Origin: Paracoccaceae bacterium
GTDB taxonomy: Bacteria; Pseudomonadota; Alphaproteobacteria; Rhodobacterales; Rhodobacteraceae
DNA: 64,000 nucleotides
NCBI GenBank assembly: GCA_027486345.1
Contig: JAIXPH010000036.1
Span: 208,128 to 272,127 of the forward strand
Direction of reading: 5' to 3'
Shown: piece by piece, positions 1 through 9,306 of the stretch
Numbering within the stretch: the first letter of the stretch is position 1
How the letters are laid out: each line of letters starts with the position of its first letter
The notes under the pieces: generated by a model
The model's input: the letters and a program-made list of their open reading frames with translations, nothing else
Databases searched by the model: none
What the model was told of the DNA's origin: nothing
Made by a program: the position numbers and the translations under genes

Positions 1-704
1 CCCCCGGCCACGATCACCGGGGATTTGGCGGATTTCAGCAGGGCAATCGCCGCGTCCAGTTCCGCCGCATCGGGTTCCGGGCGGCGGATTTTCCAGACCT
101 TGGGGGTGAAGAAGGACTCGGGGTAATCATAAGCCTCGGCCTGCACGTCCTGACAGAAAGCCAGCGTGACGGGGCCACATTCCGCCGGATCGGTCATCAC
201 CCGCAGCGCGCGGGGCAGCGCGGTCAGGATATGTTCGGGCCGGGTGATGCGGTCGAAATAGCGGCTGACCGGCTTGAAGCAGTCATTGGCGCTGACCGTG
301 CCATCCTGAAAATCCTCGGTCTGTTGCAGGACCGGATCGGGGGCGCGGTTGGCAAAGACATCGCCGGGGATCAACAGGACCGGCAGGCGGTTCACATGCG
401 CCAGCGCGGCGGCGGTCACCAGATTCAGTGCGCCCGGCCCGATGGACGTGGTCACCGCCATCGCCTTTTGCCGCTTTTGCGCCTTGGCATAGGCGATGGC
501 GGTATGGGCCATGGTCTGTTCATTATGGCCACGCCATGTGGGGAAACTGTCCTTCGCGCCGTGCAACGCCTCACCGATCCCGGCTACGTTGCCGTGACCG
601 AAGATGGCCCAGATGCCCTCGATGTAGCGGGTGCCATCCTCGGCCAGTTGCACCGAAAGCCAGCGCACCATCGCCTGTGCGGCGGTCAAACGAACGGTTG
701 TCAT
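1..704 (-). CDS. iolD: 3D-(3,5/4)-trihydroxycyclohexane-1,2-dione hydrolase (IolD), N-terminal part, cut by the window edge
   Basis: This encodes the first 234 residues of a thiamine-diphosphate-dependent hydrolase that opens the ring of the diketo-inositol intermediate in cytoplasmic myo-inositol catabolism. The visible part is the N-terminal Pyr domain of the acetolactate-synthase fold: MTTVRLTAAQAMVRWL, then the YIEGIWAIFGHGNVAGIGEAL region (split here as IFGHGNVAG), and TSIGPGALNLVTAAA. The ATG overlaps the iolC stop (ATGA), so the two are translationally coupled. The C-terminal TPP-binding half lies beyond base 1. The assignment is strong because of the residues and the iolC neighbour. 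Confidence 0.93.
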   Translation of the reverse strand, partial: MTTVRLTAAQAMVRWLSVQLAEDGTRYIEGIWAIFGHGNVAGIGEALHGAKDSFPTWRGHNEQTMAHTAIAYAKAQKRQKAMAVTTSIGPGALNLVTAAALAHVNRLPVLLIPGDVFANRAPDPVLQQTEDFQDGTVSANDCFKPVSRYFDRITRPEHILTALPRALRVMTDPAECGPVTLAFCQDVQAEAYDYPESFFTPKVWKIRRPEPDAAELDAAIALLKSAKSPVIVAG

Positions 705-2620
705 GCTGCGATTTCCTTCCCTGCGCGCGCCGCGTCCCAGATGTGGCACAGGCGGCGGTATTTCTCGACCATCATCGCGACGGCCTGATCATCGGTCAAC
801 GTGCCCGCAAGCCAGCCGCGCGCCGCATCGCCAAAGATCGTGCGGCCGACGGCAAAGCCCTTGATCAGATCATGCTTGGCCGCGAGGGCCAGCGAGGCCG
901 CCAGTTCCGGCTCCGCCGCATCCAGCCCCAGCACCACGATGCCGCGCACATGCGGGTCGTTGCGGGTGATGGCGTCGCAGGCATTGGCATAGGCGGCGTC
1001 GGTGGCAAAGGGTTCCAGCTTCCACCAATCGGGATAGACGCCCAGATCATAGAAGCGCTGGATCACCTGCGCGGAGGTCATGTCATCCACCGGCGCGACC
1101 TTGGACGGGATGATTTCCAACAGCATTTCCAGACGGTTGCGGCGGCAGGCGTGGAACAGGCGAACCACCGTCGCCTCTTGTTCCGCCTTCATCGCCGCCG
1201 TGTCGTCGGGGTGGTAGAAGCACAAGACCTTGACCACATGTTCCAGCGGCCATTCCTGCAAGCCGCCGAAATCGGGGCCAAGTTCCGGCTCCAGCGTCAG
1301 GGGGCGGCTGCCGGGCCATTCCACCGGACGCCCGATCCACAGGCCGGTTCCGGCGGCGGCATAAAGCGCCTGACGGCCAAGGCGGCTGTCACACAGGATG
1401 CCGTGTCCCGGCTTGCCATCGGCCACGGTCAGCGCAGCCTTGAGGCACAGTTTCTTGAACGCGCCGATCTTGGCGGGCGTCGCGCCCTCCATCGCCTCAA
1501 GCTGCATGCGGTGGTCAAAGGCGAAGACGCGCATGGTGGACAGATCCTTGTGGCGGTTGGTCGCCCAATGCACCTGCTCCAGCGCCGCATCCTTGCGCAG
1601 GGCCTTTTCGACCACACCGCGCTTCAGGAAGAACTCGAGTTCAGCGAGCGAAGGATAAGCAGGCGTGCAGCCATGTCGGCTGACAGCGAAGGCCCCGCAG
1701 GCATTGGCATATTTCAGTGCGACGGGCCAAGGCTCGCCATCCAGCCAGCCCTTGATCAGGCCGGACATGAAGCCATCGCCCGCGCCAAGGACGTTGAACA
1801 CCTCGATGGGGAAGCCGGGGCCGGTTTCACCGTCATCGAGAGAGCCGGGGATCGCGCCGGTAAAGGCCACCGCGCCCGCGGCACCGCGCTTGCACACGAG
1901 CGTGGCCTCCGACACCGCCCGCACCGCGCGCAGGGCGGCGATGGTGTCGGTGGTGCCGCCGGCGATGTGGAATTCCTCTTCGGTGCCGACGATCAGGTCA
2001 AAGAGGTGCAGCGTCGATTGCAGCTTGGCTGTGACCTTGGCGCTTTCGACAAAGCGGCTTTCCCCATCGCCATGCCCCGCCACACCCCAAAGGTTCGGGC
2101 GATAGTCGATGTCCAGCGCCGTCTGCGCGCCATGCTTGCGGGCAAGGTCCAACGCTTTCAGCACCGCAGCCTCGGTCCGGGCATTCGACAAATGGGTTCC
2201 CGTGGCGACCACGGCGCGGGATTCGGCGATGAAGCTTTCGTCGATATCGTCTTCGCAAAGCGCCATGTCGGCGCAGTTTTCGCGGTAGAAGATCAGGGGG
2301 AACTGTTCCTCATCCCGGATGCCCAGCAGGACCAAGGCGGTGAGGCGTTCCTTGTCGGTCTTGACCCCCCGCACGTCCACGCCTTCGCGCGCCAATTCCT
2401 CGCGGATGAAGCGGCCCATGTGTTCATCGCCGACGCGGGTGATCAGTGCCGATTTCAAACCCAGACGCGCGGTGCCTGCGGCCATGTTGGTGGGGCTGCC
2501 GCCGATGTATTTCTGGAAGGAGCCCATATCCTCCAGCCGTCCACCCACCTGCGCGCCGTAGAGATCGACGGAACTCCGCCCGATGGTGATGACGTCCAGC
2601 GTTTTGCCCGACCCTGTCAT
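701..2620 (-). CDS. iolC: Bifunctional 5-dehydro-2-deoxygluconokinase / DUF2090 aldolase-like protein (IolC-IolJ type fusion)
   Basis: The protein has 639 residues, about twice the size of a stand-alone IolC. Residues 8-325 are a PfkB-family sugar kinase: GGSPTNMAAG near the N terminus and the catalytic signature NVLGAGDGFMSG around 270-285. It phosphorylates 5-dehydro-2-deoxygluconate. Residues about 345-635 are a DUF2090 domain (VFAFDHRMQLEAMEG at its start), thought to act as the aldolase that splits the phosphorylated product. An AGGAGG lies just before the ATG. It precedes iolD with a 4-nt overlap. Two IolR-like operators lie 55 and 84 bases upstream of the start. Confidence 0.93.
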   Translation of the reverse strand: MTGSGKTLDVITIGRSSVDLYGAQVGGRLEDMGSFQKYIGGSPTNMAAGTARLGLKSALITRVGDEHMGRFIREELAREGVDVRGVKTDKERLTALVLLGIRDEEQFPLIFYRENCADMALCEDDIDESFIAESRAVVATGTHLSNARTEAAVLKALDLARKHGAQTALDIDYRPNLWGVAGHGDGESRFVESAKVTAKLQSTLHLFDLIVGTEEEFHIAGGTTDTIAALRAVRAVSEATLVCKRGAAGAVAFTGAIPGSLDDGETGPGFPIEVFNVLGAGDGFMSGLIKGWLDGEPWPVALKYANACGAFAVSRHGCTPAYPSLAELEFFLKRGVVEKALRKDAALEQVHWATNRHKDLSTMRVFAFDHRMQLEAMEGATPAKIGAFKKLCLKAALTVADGKPGHGILCDSRLGRQALYAAAGTGLWIGRPVEWPGSRPLTLEPELGPDFGGLQEWPLEHVVKVLCFYHPDDTAAMKAEQEATVVRLFHACRRNRLEMLLEIIPSKVAPVDDMTSAQVIQRFYDLGVYPDWWKLEPFATDAAYANACDAITRNDPHVRGIVVLGLDAAEPELAASLALAAKHDLIKGFAVGRTIFGDAARGWLAGTLTDDQAVAMMVEKYRRLCHIWDAARAGKEIAA

Positions 2621-2674
2621 GATGCCTCCTGACCTTGCCGCCGGTGGGGCGACGAGTCACCCGAAACGGCTTTT

Positions 2675-2688
2675 GGAATATTTATTCC
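2675..2688. promoter_or_regulatory. Putative IolR operator (GGAA-N6-TTCC), iolC-proximal
   Basis: GGAATATTTATTCC lies within the inverted repeat TGGAAT-N4-ATTCCA, between the iolR stop and the iolC start. GGAA-N6-TTCC is the motif described for RpiR-type IolR repressors of rhizobia. A second copy lies 29 bases further upstream and a third in front of iolR. Confidence 0.65.
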
Positions 2689-2703
2689 ATCACACTGAAA
2701 AGG

Positions 2704-2717
2704 GGAAGCGTTTTTCC
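2704..2717. promoter_or_regulatory. Putative IolR operator (GGAA-N6-TTCC), iolC-distal
   Basis: GGAAGCGTTTTTCC has the same GGAA-N6-TTCC layout as the site at 2675-2688, but its central symmetry is weaker. The centre-to-centre distance of 29 bases is close to three helical turns, compatible with cooperative binding of a dimeric repressor. Confidence 0.55.
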
Positions 2718-2737
2718 ATGCGCCTGCAGGGTCGTCG

Positions 2738-3574
2738 TCATTCCCGCGCCGACCCCACCGCGACAGCCAGCGATATCGCCATGGCGATGGTCGCCGAGAG
2801 CGACCGGAAGGCGCCGAAATCCACCTCTGGCACCGTCACAACCGCATCGGCATGACGGGCGAGCGGACTGGTCAGGCGGTCGGTCAGGGCAACCACCGGC
2901 AGGCCGCGCGCGTGGGCATCTGTGGCGAGGGCGAGCGTCTCTTCGGAATAGGGCGCAAAGGTGATGGCCAGCACCGCATCGCCGTGACGCAGGGCAAAAC
3001 GGTGATCCAGCTTGCCAACCCCGTCATGCAGCATCGCCGGGACGGACATCTTTTCAAACACATAGGCGAGATAGCTTGCCACCGGAAAGGCGCGGCGCAG
3101 GCCCACGACATGGATGGTGTCGGCGCGGGACAGGATGCCGACGGCCGTCTCAAGCACCTGTTCATCCACCGATTTCGCCAAAGCCTCCAGCGACAGACGC
3201 CCGGCCTCGACAAATTCCGCCAACAAGGCCGCCGGACTGCCGGCGCGATTGGCCTTCAGGTTCTTCAAGCGGGTGGAATAGTCAGGCCAACCGGGGGCAT
3301 AAGCCTCCCGAAACAGCTTTTGCATTTCCGAAAAGCCGGAAAACCCCATGATTTGGCAAAAGCGCATCAGGGCCGAGGGCGGCACATCTGCCCCCGCCGC
3401 CAGTTCCGCCACGGTGGACACCGCGATGCGGTCGGTGTTCGCGGCGATATGGTCGGCGCATTGGCGCAGACGTTTGGGCAGGTCATCGGTGATCGCGGCC
3501 AGACGTTCGCGGAAGGCCTCCACCGTCGCAGGGGCGACGGGAGGGGCATTCAGCGTTTCGCTCTCGATGGTCAT
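2738..3574 (-). CDS. iolR: MurR/RpiR family transcriptional regulator, likely inositol repressor IolR
   Basis: The protein has 278 residues. It has an N-terminal HTH_6 domain (residues about 15-90, with STVAELAAGADVPPSALMRFCQIMGFSGF split here by its helix-turn-helix pattern) and a C-terminal SIS sugar-phosphate sensing domain (about 125-255; VVGLRRAFPVASYL). The ATG at 3574 is chosen because GGAG precedes it by nine bases; an upstream TTG at 3601 has no good ribosome site. It sits directly upstream of iolC and its own leader carries a GGAA-N6-TTCC site, so autoregulation plus repression of iolCD is the natural inference. The ligand is probably a phosphorylated inositol intermediate. Confidence 0.85.
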   Translation of the reverse strand: MTIESETLNAPPVAPATVEAFRERLAAITDDLPKRLRQCADHIAANTDRIAVSTVAELAAGADVPPSALMRFCQIMGFSGFSEMQKLFREAYAPGWPDYSTRLKNLKANRAGSPAALLAEFVEAGRLSLEALAKSVDEQVLETAVGILSRADTIHVVGLRRAFPVASYLAYVFEKMSVPAMLHDGVGKLDHRFALRHGDAVLAITFAPYSEETLALATDAHARGLPVVALTDRLTSPLARHADAVVTVPEVDFGAFRSLSATIAMAISLAVAVGSARE

Positions 3575-3612
3575 GGCGCTTGCTCCGGCATTTGCGGCCA
3601 AGCTAGCAAGAT

Positions 3613-3641
3613 GGAACGAATATTCCAGTCAAAACTGGAAT
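3613..3641. promoter_or_regulatory. Putative IolR operator cluster upstream of iolR
   Basis: GGAACGAATATTCC at 3613-3626 matches GGAA-N6-TTCC. It overlaps a second perfect inverted repeat with 8-bp arms, ATTCCAGT (3622-3629) and ACTGGAAT (3634-3641). A further TGGAAT half-site follows at 3646-3651. This dense cluster lies 39 to 77 bases upstream of the iolR ATG and suggests autoregulation. Confidence 0.6.
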
Positions 3642-3657
3642 ATTCTGGAATAACCCA

Positions 3658-4176
3658 TCAAATCGCGCGCAGACCGGCACGGAAGCGGGCGGCGTTGCGG
3701 CGATACCCTTCGGCGGACCTGAGCAGCCGCGCCCCTGCCTCGGCGTCCAACTCGCGCACCACGCGGCCCGGCGCGCCCATCACCAGCGATCCGTCGGGAA
3801 TCTCTTTCCCTTCTGTCACCAAGGCCCCTGCCCCGATCAGGCAGCCGCGCCCGATCTTCGCCCCGTTCAGGATGGTCGCGCCCATGCCGATCAAGCTGCC
3901 GTCGCCGATGGTGCAGCCGTGCAGCATGGCCTTGTGGCCGATGGTGCAATCGGCCCCGATGGTCAGGGGAAAGCCTATGTCGGTGTGCAGCACGCAAAGT
4001 TCCTGCACGTTGGACCCCGCGCCCACGCGGATTTCCTCGTTGTCGCCGCGGATCGTCACGCCGAACCAGACGTTGGCCTGCGCTGCCAGCACCACGCGAC
4101 CGATGATGTTGGCGTCATGCGCGACCCATGCGGTGTCGTCGATCTGCGGGGCAATCCCGTCGAGGGAAAAGATCAT
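3658..4176 (-). CDS. Gamma-carbonic anhydrase-like hexapeptide-repeat protein
   Basis: The protein has 172 residues of left-handed parallel beta-helix type (LbH_gamma_CA-like, as in YrdA/PaaY). Isoleucine-rich hexapeptide repeats run from about 18 to 145 ([36 protein letters not shown]). Three candidate metal-ligand histidines are present in the HTD, GHKA and LHGC turns. Real carbonic anhydrase activity is uncertain for this subfamily. Its ATG overlaps the gmk stop by 4 nt, so it is the last gene of yicC-gmk-this gene. Confidence 0.85.
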   Translation of the reverse strand: MIFSLDGIAPQIDDTAWVAHDANIIGRVVLAAQANVWFGVTIRGDNEEIRVGAGSNVQELCVLHTDIGFPLTIGADCTIGHKAMLHGCTIGDGSLIGMGATILNGAKIGRGCLIGAGALVTEGKEIPDGSLVMGAPGRVVRELDAEAGARLLRSAEGYRRNAARFRAGLRAI

Positions 4177-4826
4177 CTGGCCTCAAACTCCCGGTTCAGG
4201 TGGCGCACGAAATCGGCCAAGGCAGGTTGGCGGTCGCGCTTCAGCCGTTCGGCGGACAGGATGTCCTTGAGCCGCGCGAAGGTCCCATCAAGGTCGTCGT
4301 TGACCAGCACATAATCATATTCGGCCCAATGGCTGATCTCATCGCGGCTTTTGGCCATGCGGCCCGCGATCACCTCGGCGCTGTCTTGCGCGCGGGCGTG
4401 CAGGCGGCGATCCAGTTCGGTGATCGAGGGCGGCAGGATGAAGATCGACACCACATCCCGACCCAAGGACGACGAGCGGATCTGCTGCCCGCCCTGCCAG
4501 TCGATGTCAAACACCGTGTCGCGGCCCTCGCGCATCGCGGCCTCGACCGGGCCTTTGGGCGTGCCGTAGAGGTTTCCGAACACCTCGGCATGTTCCAGCA
4601 TTTCGCCACTTGCGACCATGGATTCAAAGGCTTCGCGCGTGCGGAAGTAGTATTCTCGCCCATCCTCTTCGCCGGGGCGCGGTTTGCGCGTGGTGGCCGA
4701 GACGGAAAACCGCATCGTCGGGTCCCAGCCCATCAGCATCTTGGTCAGCGTGGATTTCCCCGCGCCGGACGGAGAGGAGAGGATGAGCAAAAGCCCTTTG
4801 CGGCGCGCGTTGTGATCTGTGGTCAC
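4173..4826 (-). CDS. gmk: Guanylate kinase
   Basis: The protein has 217 residues and converts GMP to GDP with ATP in the cytoplasm. The P-loop [10 protein letters not shown] is at about 17-26, followed by the GMP-binding stretch with [19 protein letters not shown] (shown as its known family signature) and the [10 protein letters not shown] segment. It starts with GTG, only 4 nt after the yicC stop, so coupling with yicC is likely. The yicC-gmk pairing is common in bacteria. Confidence 0.95.
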   Translation of the reverse strand: MTTDHNARRKGLLLILSSPSGAGKSTLTKMLMGWDPTMRFSVSATTRKPRPGEEDGREYYFRTREAFESMVASGEMLEHAEVFGNLYGTPKGPVEAAMREGRDTVFDIDWQGGQQIRSSSLGRDVVSIFILPPSITELDRRLHARAQDSAEVIAGRMAKSRDEISHWAEYDYVLVNDDLDGTFARLKDILSAERLKRDRQPALADFVRHLNREFEAR

Positions 4827-4830
4827 GGAT

Positions 4831-5730
4831 TTATTCCACGTTCTGAACCTGTTCGCGCATCTGATCGATGACGGTTTTCAGGTCAAGGCCGATCCGGGTC
4901 AGCGCCAGCGCCTGCGCCTTGGAACAAAGCGTATTCGCCTCGCGCATGAATTCCTGCATCAGGAAATCGAACTTGCGCCCGACGGGGCCGAGTTCGGCCA
5001 AAAGGGCGCGCGCGGCGGCGATGTGGGCGGTCAGGCGGTCCAGCTCTTCGGTCACATCGTTCTTGACGGCAATCATGGCCAGTTCCTGCGCCAGCCGGGT
5101 TTCGTCGACGCCCTCGGCATTGGACATCACGCGGGCCAGCGCGTCCCGCAACAGATTGGCCGAAGCGTCGCGGCGCGCGTCGGCCTCAGCTTTGGCCTGT
5201 GCGGTCAGGGCGGCGATCCGGTCCAGTTGCGCGGCGATCACGGTCTGCAAGGCAGCCCCTTCGGCGGCGCGCATCGCGTTGAAATCGGCGATCAGGCCGG
5301 GCAGATCGGTCAGGATCAGCGCGCGCAGGGGGGCGGTGTCGTCGTCCTGCTGGTTCGCTTCCAGCACGCCGCGCACGGCAAGCACATCCGCCGCCGTGGC
5401 CTGCGCCAAGGTGATGCCCGCCGACATCGCCGCCTGCTCCACCTGCGCCAAGGCACGCAGGACGCCGGACAGGGTGGCGGGATTGACCCGCAGCGCATCG
5501 GCGGCCTCGCCAGTCTGGTCCCGCGTCACCCGCAGCGACAGCGACACGTTGCCCCGCGCCACGGCTTTGCCCAAATCGGCCCGCACCGCCAGTTCCAGCC
5601 CGTCGATCCAATCGGGCACCCGCAGGCGCAGGTCCAGCCCCTTGCCATTCACCGCCCGCAAATCCCAAGCCCAGGTATGGCCCAGCCCTTGGCCTTTCGC
5701 CGTGGCGAAGCCGGTCATCGAGAGTGTCAC
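4831..5730 (-). CDS. yicC: YicC/YloC family endoribonuclease
   Basis: The protein has 299 residues. The N-terminal YicC_N domain begins [10 protein letters not shown] and the C-terminal DUF1732 domain ends in [25 protein letters not shown] helix (last residues QVQNVE). E. coli YicC is reported to act as an RNase. The GTG at 5730 is chosen because AGGAGG lies six bases before it (5737-5742). An open frame runs to 5895 but its extra residues do not resemble the family, and the internal ATG at 5718 is too far from the ribosome site. It is followed by gmk. Confidence 0.9.
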   Translation of the reverse strand: MTLSMTGFATAKGQGLGHTWAWDLRAVNGKGLDLRLRVPDWIDGLELAVRADLGKAVARGNVSLSLRVTRDQTGEAADALRVNPATLSGVLRALAQVEQAAMSAGITLAQATAADVLAVRGVLEANQQDDDTAPLRALILTDLPGLIADFNAMRAAEGAALQTVIAAQLDRIAALTAQAKAEADARRDASANLLRDALARVMSNAEGVDETRLAQELAMIAVKNDVTEELDRLTAHIAAARALLAELGPVGRKFDFLMQEFMREANTLCSKAQALALTRIGLDLKTVIDQMREQVQNVE

Positions 5731-5910
5731 CCTAAACCTCCTGTCAGCGCCTCGGCACCATTTACCAATTGGAAAGAATTCCGGCGCGCAGCCATACCAT
5801 TGCCTGTAGATACGCCGTGTGTCGGGCCTTGCAGGCCGCGCTTCGCAGCCGTTCCTGTCCCTAGCAGAGCCGCCGCGCGCGGACAACCGACGCAAGGAAA
5901 AGGGACGGAC

Positions 5911-6531
5911 ATGTTCGTCATCGGTAAGACCGGATCATCCCCGCGCCCCCTGCAGGGCCACGGCCATGTCGCGGCCTTGCGCGCCTATTGGGAGGGGTTG
6001 CGCCAAGCCGACAGCCTGCCCGCGCGCGACCGGATCGACCCGCGCGGATTGATCACGGCGCTGAGCCATGTCTTCCTGATCGAGCGGCAGGCTGCGGGTC
6101 TGGTGCGCTTTCGTCTGGCGGGCCGGGCGCTGTGCGATCTGGTGGGGCGCGAGTTGCGTTCCGCCCCGATGGAGACGCTGTTCGAGCCGGCCAGCCGCCC
6201 TCGTCTCTCTGCGCAGCTGGAACTGGTCTTCACCGGCCCCTGCGTGCTGGAGGCGACGTTGACCGCCGCCGGCGGCATGCTGCGCCCGCCCCTGTCGGCG
6301 CGGATGGTGGTCTTGCCGCTGATGGGGATGGAGGGGCGCACGACGCTGGCCATCGGCTGCGTGGACATGGACGATGCCACGGGCATGCCGCCGCGGCGTC
6401 TGACGCTGCAACGCGTGCTGCGCGAACCCTTGGCCACAGGCGCGGCCCCGGCCCCCGATTTCACGCCCCCGCCGCTGCCCGCCCCTACCCAACGCGGCGC
6501 AAGGCTGCGGCTGGTGCACAGCCGAGATTGA
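5911..6531 (+). CDS. PAS domain-containing protein (PAS_5 type)
   Basis: The protein has 206 residues with one PAS-like domain (about 15-150) of the PAS_5 family common in Rhodobacterales and other alphaproteobacteria: LRAYWEGLRQ, DRIDPRGL, VFLIERQAAGLVRFRLAGRALC. The tail is rich in proline and alanine. There is no kinase, cyclase or DNA-binding domain, so its output is unknown. The gene stands alone and diverges from yicC. Its 3' flank carries the 45-bp repeat at 6559. Confidence 0.8.
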   Translation: MFVIGKTGSSPRPLQGHGHVAALRAYWEGLRQADSLPARDRIDPRGLITALSHVFLIERQAAGLVRFRLAGRALCDLVGRELRSAPMETLFEPASRPRLSAQLELVFTGPCVLEATLTAAGGMLRPPLSARMVVLPLMGMEGRTTLAIGCVDMDDATGMPPRRLTLQRVLREPLATGAAPAPDFTPPPLPAPTQRGARLRLVHSRD

Positions 6532-6558
6532 GCGTCGGGCAGTATCAAACCTTCCAAA

Positions 6559-6603
6559 GCAACGTTTGAACCGGACCGGGACCCAAAGTCCCGGTCCGCG
6601 CGC
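6559..6603 (+). repeat. 45-bp palindromic repeat, copy 1
   Basis: These 45 bases match 28025-28069 with one mismatch (6565). The core is an inverted repeat, CGGACCGGGAC (6572-6582), loop CCAAA, GTCCCGGTCCG (6588-6598). It lies 27 bases after the PAS gene stop. It could act as a terminator without a T-run, or be a REP-like element. Confidence 0.85.
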
Positions 6604-6683
6604 GGCCATGTGGCGGCCATTCCTGACAGTCCCCCGGATTGTCAGGATTGGCCTTGCACCATCTGAGACCAAGAAAACAAAAA

Positions 6684-6705
6684 GGCGGCCCCTTGCGGGG
6701 CCGCC
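6684..6705 (-). terminator. Intrinsic terminator of the DAHP synthase gene
   Basis: The 9-bp arms GGCGGCCCC (6684-6692) and GGGGCCGCC (6697-6705) flank a 4-nt loop. Read on the minus strand the hairpin is followed by TTTTTGTTTTC, a classic U-rich tail, 24 bases after the stop codon. Confidence 0.9.
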
Positions 6706-6728
6706 CTTCTCGGTTCGTTTGAAAACTC

Positions 6729-8099
6729 TTACAGCGCGATGCGACGGTCGGTCTGACGCAGGGCTGTCAGTTCCTCGGCCACAAGGAAGGCCAGTTCCAG
6801 CGATTGGCTGGCGTTCAGGCGCGGGTCGCAGGCGGTGTGGTAGCGGTCGGACAGATCCTCATCCGTCACGGCGCGCAGGCCGCCGGTGCATTCGGTCACG
6901 TCCTTGCCGGTCATCTCGAAATGCACGCCGCCGGGGATGGTGCCTTCGGCCTTGTGGATGGCAAAGAATTCGCGGACTTCGCGCAGCACGGAGTCAAACG
7001 GACGCGTCTTGTAGCCGGTCGAGGATTTGATCGTGTTGCCGTGCATCGGGTCGCATGACCAGACGACATTCGCGCCCTCTTCCTGCACGGTCTTGATCAG
7101 GCGCGGCAGATGCTCGCCCACCTTGCCCGCACCGAAGCGCGCGATCAGCGTCAGACGCCCGGCCTCGTTGGTCGGGTTCAGCTTGGCCATCAGCACCTTC
7201 AGGTCTTCGGCGGTGGTCGAGGGACCGCATTTCAGACCGATGGGGTTCTGCACGCCCCGGCAGAATTCGACATGGGCGCCATCGGGCTGGCGGGTGCGGT
7301 CACCGATCCAGATCATGTGGCCCGATCCCGCCACCGGCAGGCCGGTGATGGAGTCGATGCGGCAGAGCGCCTCTTCATATTCCAGCAGCAGCGCTTCGTG
7401 GCTGGTGTAGAAATCCACCGTCGACAGCGTATGCGCCGTGTCGGCATTCACGCCCGCCGCGTTCATGAAGTCCAGCGCATCCGAGATGCGGTTGGACAGT
7501 TCGCGGTAGCGTTCGGCCTTGTCATGCTCGGCAAAGCCCAGCGTCCAGCTATGCACGCGGTGGATATCGGCAAACCCGCCGGTCGAGAAGGCGCGCAGCA
7601 GGTTCAGGCTGGCGGCGGCTTGGGTATAGGCCTGCAGCATGCGCTGCGGATCGGGCATCCGCGCCTCGATCGTTGCGTCAAAGCCGTTGATGATGTCGCC
7701 CTTGTAAGAGGGCAGTTCCACGCCGTTGATCACCTCGGTGGGCGCGGAGCGCGGCTTGGCGAATTGGCCCGCCATGCGGCCCACCTTGATGACCGGCACC
7801 TTGGCGCCATAGGTCAGCACGACGGCCATCTGCAGCATCACGCGCAGCGTGTCACGGATGTTGTCAGCGCTGAATTCGGCAAAGGATTCCGCGCAGTCCC
7901 CGCCTTGCAGCAGGAAGGCCTTGCCCTCGGCCGCCAACGCGAGTTGCTTTTTCAGCTTGCGCGCCTCTCCGGCAAAGACCAGCGGGGGATACTTGGCCAA
8001 TTGCGCCTCGACCGCGTTCAACGCCGCCTGATCCGCATAATCGGGCATCTGGGTCCGCGGCTTTGCGCGCCAGTCCGATTTTGTCCAGCCCTTGGTCAT
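6729..8099 (-). CDS. aroG: Class II 3-deoxy-7-phosphoheptulonate (DAHP) synthase
   Basis: The protein has 456 residues, the size of the class II (plant/actinobacterial-type) enzyme that joins phosphoenolpyruvate and erythrose-4-phosphate in the first shikimate step. It begins [10 protein letters not shown], carries [12 protein letters not shown] (substrate site) and [16 protein letters not shown], and has WSCDPMHGN and [15 protein letters not shown] further on. It is monocistronic with its own terminator. No fused chorismate mutase or ACT regulatory domain is visible. Confidence 0.95.
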   Translation of the reverse strand: MTKGWTKSDWRAKPRTQMPDYADQAALNAVEAQLAKYPPLVFAGEARKLKKQLALAAEGKAFLLQGGDCAESFAEFSADNIRDTLRVMLQMAVVLTYGAKVPVIKVGRMAGQFAKPRSAPTEVINGVELPSYKGDIINGFDATIEARMPDPQRMLQAYTQAAASLNLLRAFSTGGFADIHRVHSWTLGFAEHDKAERYRELSNRISDALDFMNAAGVNADTAHTLSTVDFYTSHEALLLEYEEALCRIDSITGLPVAGSGHMIWIGDRTRQPDGAHVEFCRGVQNPIGLKCGPSTTAEDLKVLMAKLNPTNEAGRLTLIARFGAGKVGEHLPRLIKTVQEEGANVVWSCDPMHGNTIKSSTGYKTRPFDSVLREVREFFAIHKAEGTIPGGVHFEMTGKDVTECTGGLRAVTDEDLSDRYHTACDPRLNASQSLELAFLVAEELTALRQTDRRIAL

Positions 8100-8255
8100 G
8101 GGTCTTCTCCGAAGTTAACGGTAACGGCGCGGGTATAGTCATTCGCTTGACATAAGCAAAGGGTGAAACTGGCCTGATTTTCCGGCAGCCACCACTTGCA
8201 TGCCAACGATTTTCCTGTTCACCTGACCTGATAACGACACCCTTAGGTCGCAATC

Positions 8256-9272
8256 ATGTCCCTCGCTCCGAAAAAGGCCCAGCAGGTCGCCAAGACCGCC
8301 GAAGCCCGGCGTTTTGTCTTCCTGCTTCTGGACCGCTTCACGATGTTGTCCTTTGCCAGTGCCATCGAACCCCTGCGCATCGCCAATCGCGTCGCGGGCC
8401 AGTCGCTCTATACATGGAAGCTGGCAGGCGAAGGCGGCGATGTCGCGGTCTGCTCCAACGGGGCGGCGTTCAAGCTGGACATGGGTCTGGAAGAGATCGA
8501 GCGCGAGGATACCGTGCTGGTCTGCGGCGGCATCGATGTGCAGAAGGCCACCACCCGCGCCGTGCTGAACTGGCTGCGGCGCGAGGCGCGGCGCGGCGTC
8601 ACCATGGGGGGCCTCTGCACCGGGGCCTATGCCGTGGCCAAGGCCGGATTGCTGGACGGCAAGAAGGCGACCATCCATTGGGAAAATCAGGACGGCTTCC
8701 TTGAGGAATTCGAGGATGTGAAGCTGACGAAATCCGTCTTCGTCATGGATGGCAACCGCTGGACGACGGCGGGAGGGACCTCGTCGCTGGACCTTATGCT
8801 GAAGGTGATCGCGGCGGATCATGGCGAGGATATCGCCAACACCGTGGCCGATCAGCTGATCTATTCCACCATCCGCACCGATCAGGACACCCAGCGCCTG
8901 TCCATCCCCACCCGCATCGGTGTGCGTCACCCCAAGCTGAGCCAAGTCATCCAGATGATGGAAGGCAACATCGAAGACCCGATGTCGCCTGCGGACCTTG
9001 CCGAGGATGTCGGCATGTCCACCCGCCAGTTGGAGCGCCTGTTCCGCCGCTACCTGAACCGCAGCCCCAAGCGTTATTACATGGAACTCAGGCTGCAAAA
9101 GGCGCGCAACCTGCTGATGCAGACGGATATGAGCGTGATTAACGTGGCGCTGGCCTGCGGTTTCGCCTCACCGTCGCATTTCTCGAAATGCTACCGCGCC
9201 CATTACAACACCACCCCCTACCGCGAGCGCGGCACGCAGGGCGGCGGCACGGGAATCCGGCTGTCGATCTGA
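8256..9272 (+). CDS. GlxA family transcriptional regulator (DJ-1/PfpI domain + AraC HTH)
   Basis: The protein has 338 residues. Residues about 18-185 form a class I glutamine amidotransferase-like (DJ-1/ThiJ) domain with GGLCTGAYAVAKAGLL at the nucleophile-elbow position. Residues about 228-330 are an AraC/XylS double helix-turn-helix (MSTRQLERLFRRYLNRSPK split across helices; VALACGFASPSHFSKCYR). Such regulators often control quaternary amine, arginine or carnitine use; the target here is not evident. It diverges from the DAHP synthase gene. A TTGACA at 8147-8152 lies in the shared intergenic space. Confidence 0.9.
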   Translation: MSLAPKKAQQVAKTAEARRFVFLLLDRFTMLSFASAIEPLRIANRVAGQSLYTWKLAGEGGDVAVCSNGAAFKLDMGLEEIEREDTVLVCGGIDVQKATTRAVLNWLRREARRGVTMGGLCTGAYAVAKAGLLDGKKATIHWENQDGFLEEFEDVKLTKSVFVMDGNRWTTAGGTSSLDLMLKVIAADHGEDIANTVADQLIYSTIRTDQDTQRLSIPTRIGVRHPKLSQVIQMMEGNIEDPMSPADLAEDVGMSTRQLERLFRRYLNRSPKRYYMELRLQKARNLLMQTDMSVINVALACGFASPSHFSKCYRAHYNTTPYRERGTQGGGTGIRLSI

Positions 9273-9282
9273 CGCGGGGTTT

Positions 9283-9306
9283 CGGCGGGGTTTCGTCACC
9301 CCGCCG
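9283..9306. terminator. Hairpin between convergent glxA-type gene and sugar dehydrogenase pseudogene
   Basis: CGGCGGGGT (9283-9291) and ACCCCGCCG (9298-9306) form a perfect 9-bp stem with a 6-nt loop. It starts 10 bases after the regulator's stop and overlaps the last codons of the convergent dehydrogenase gene, so it may serve the plus-strand gene. Confidence 0.55.
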
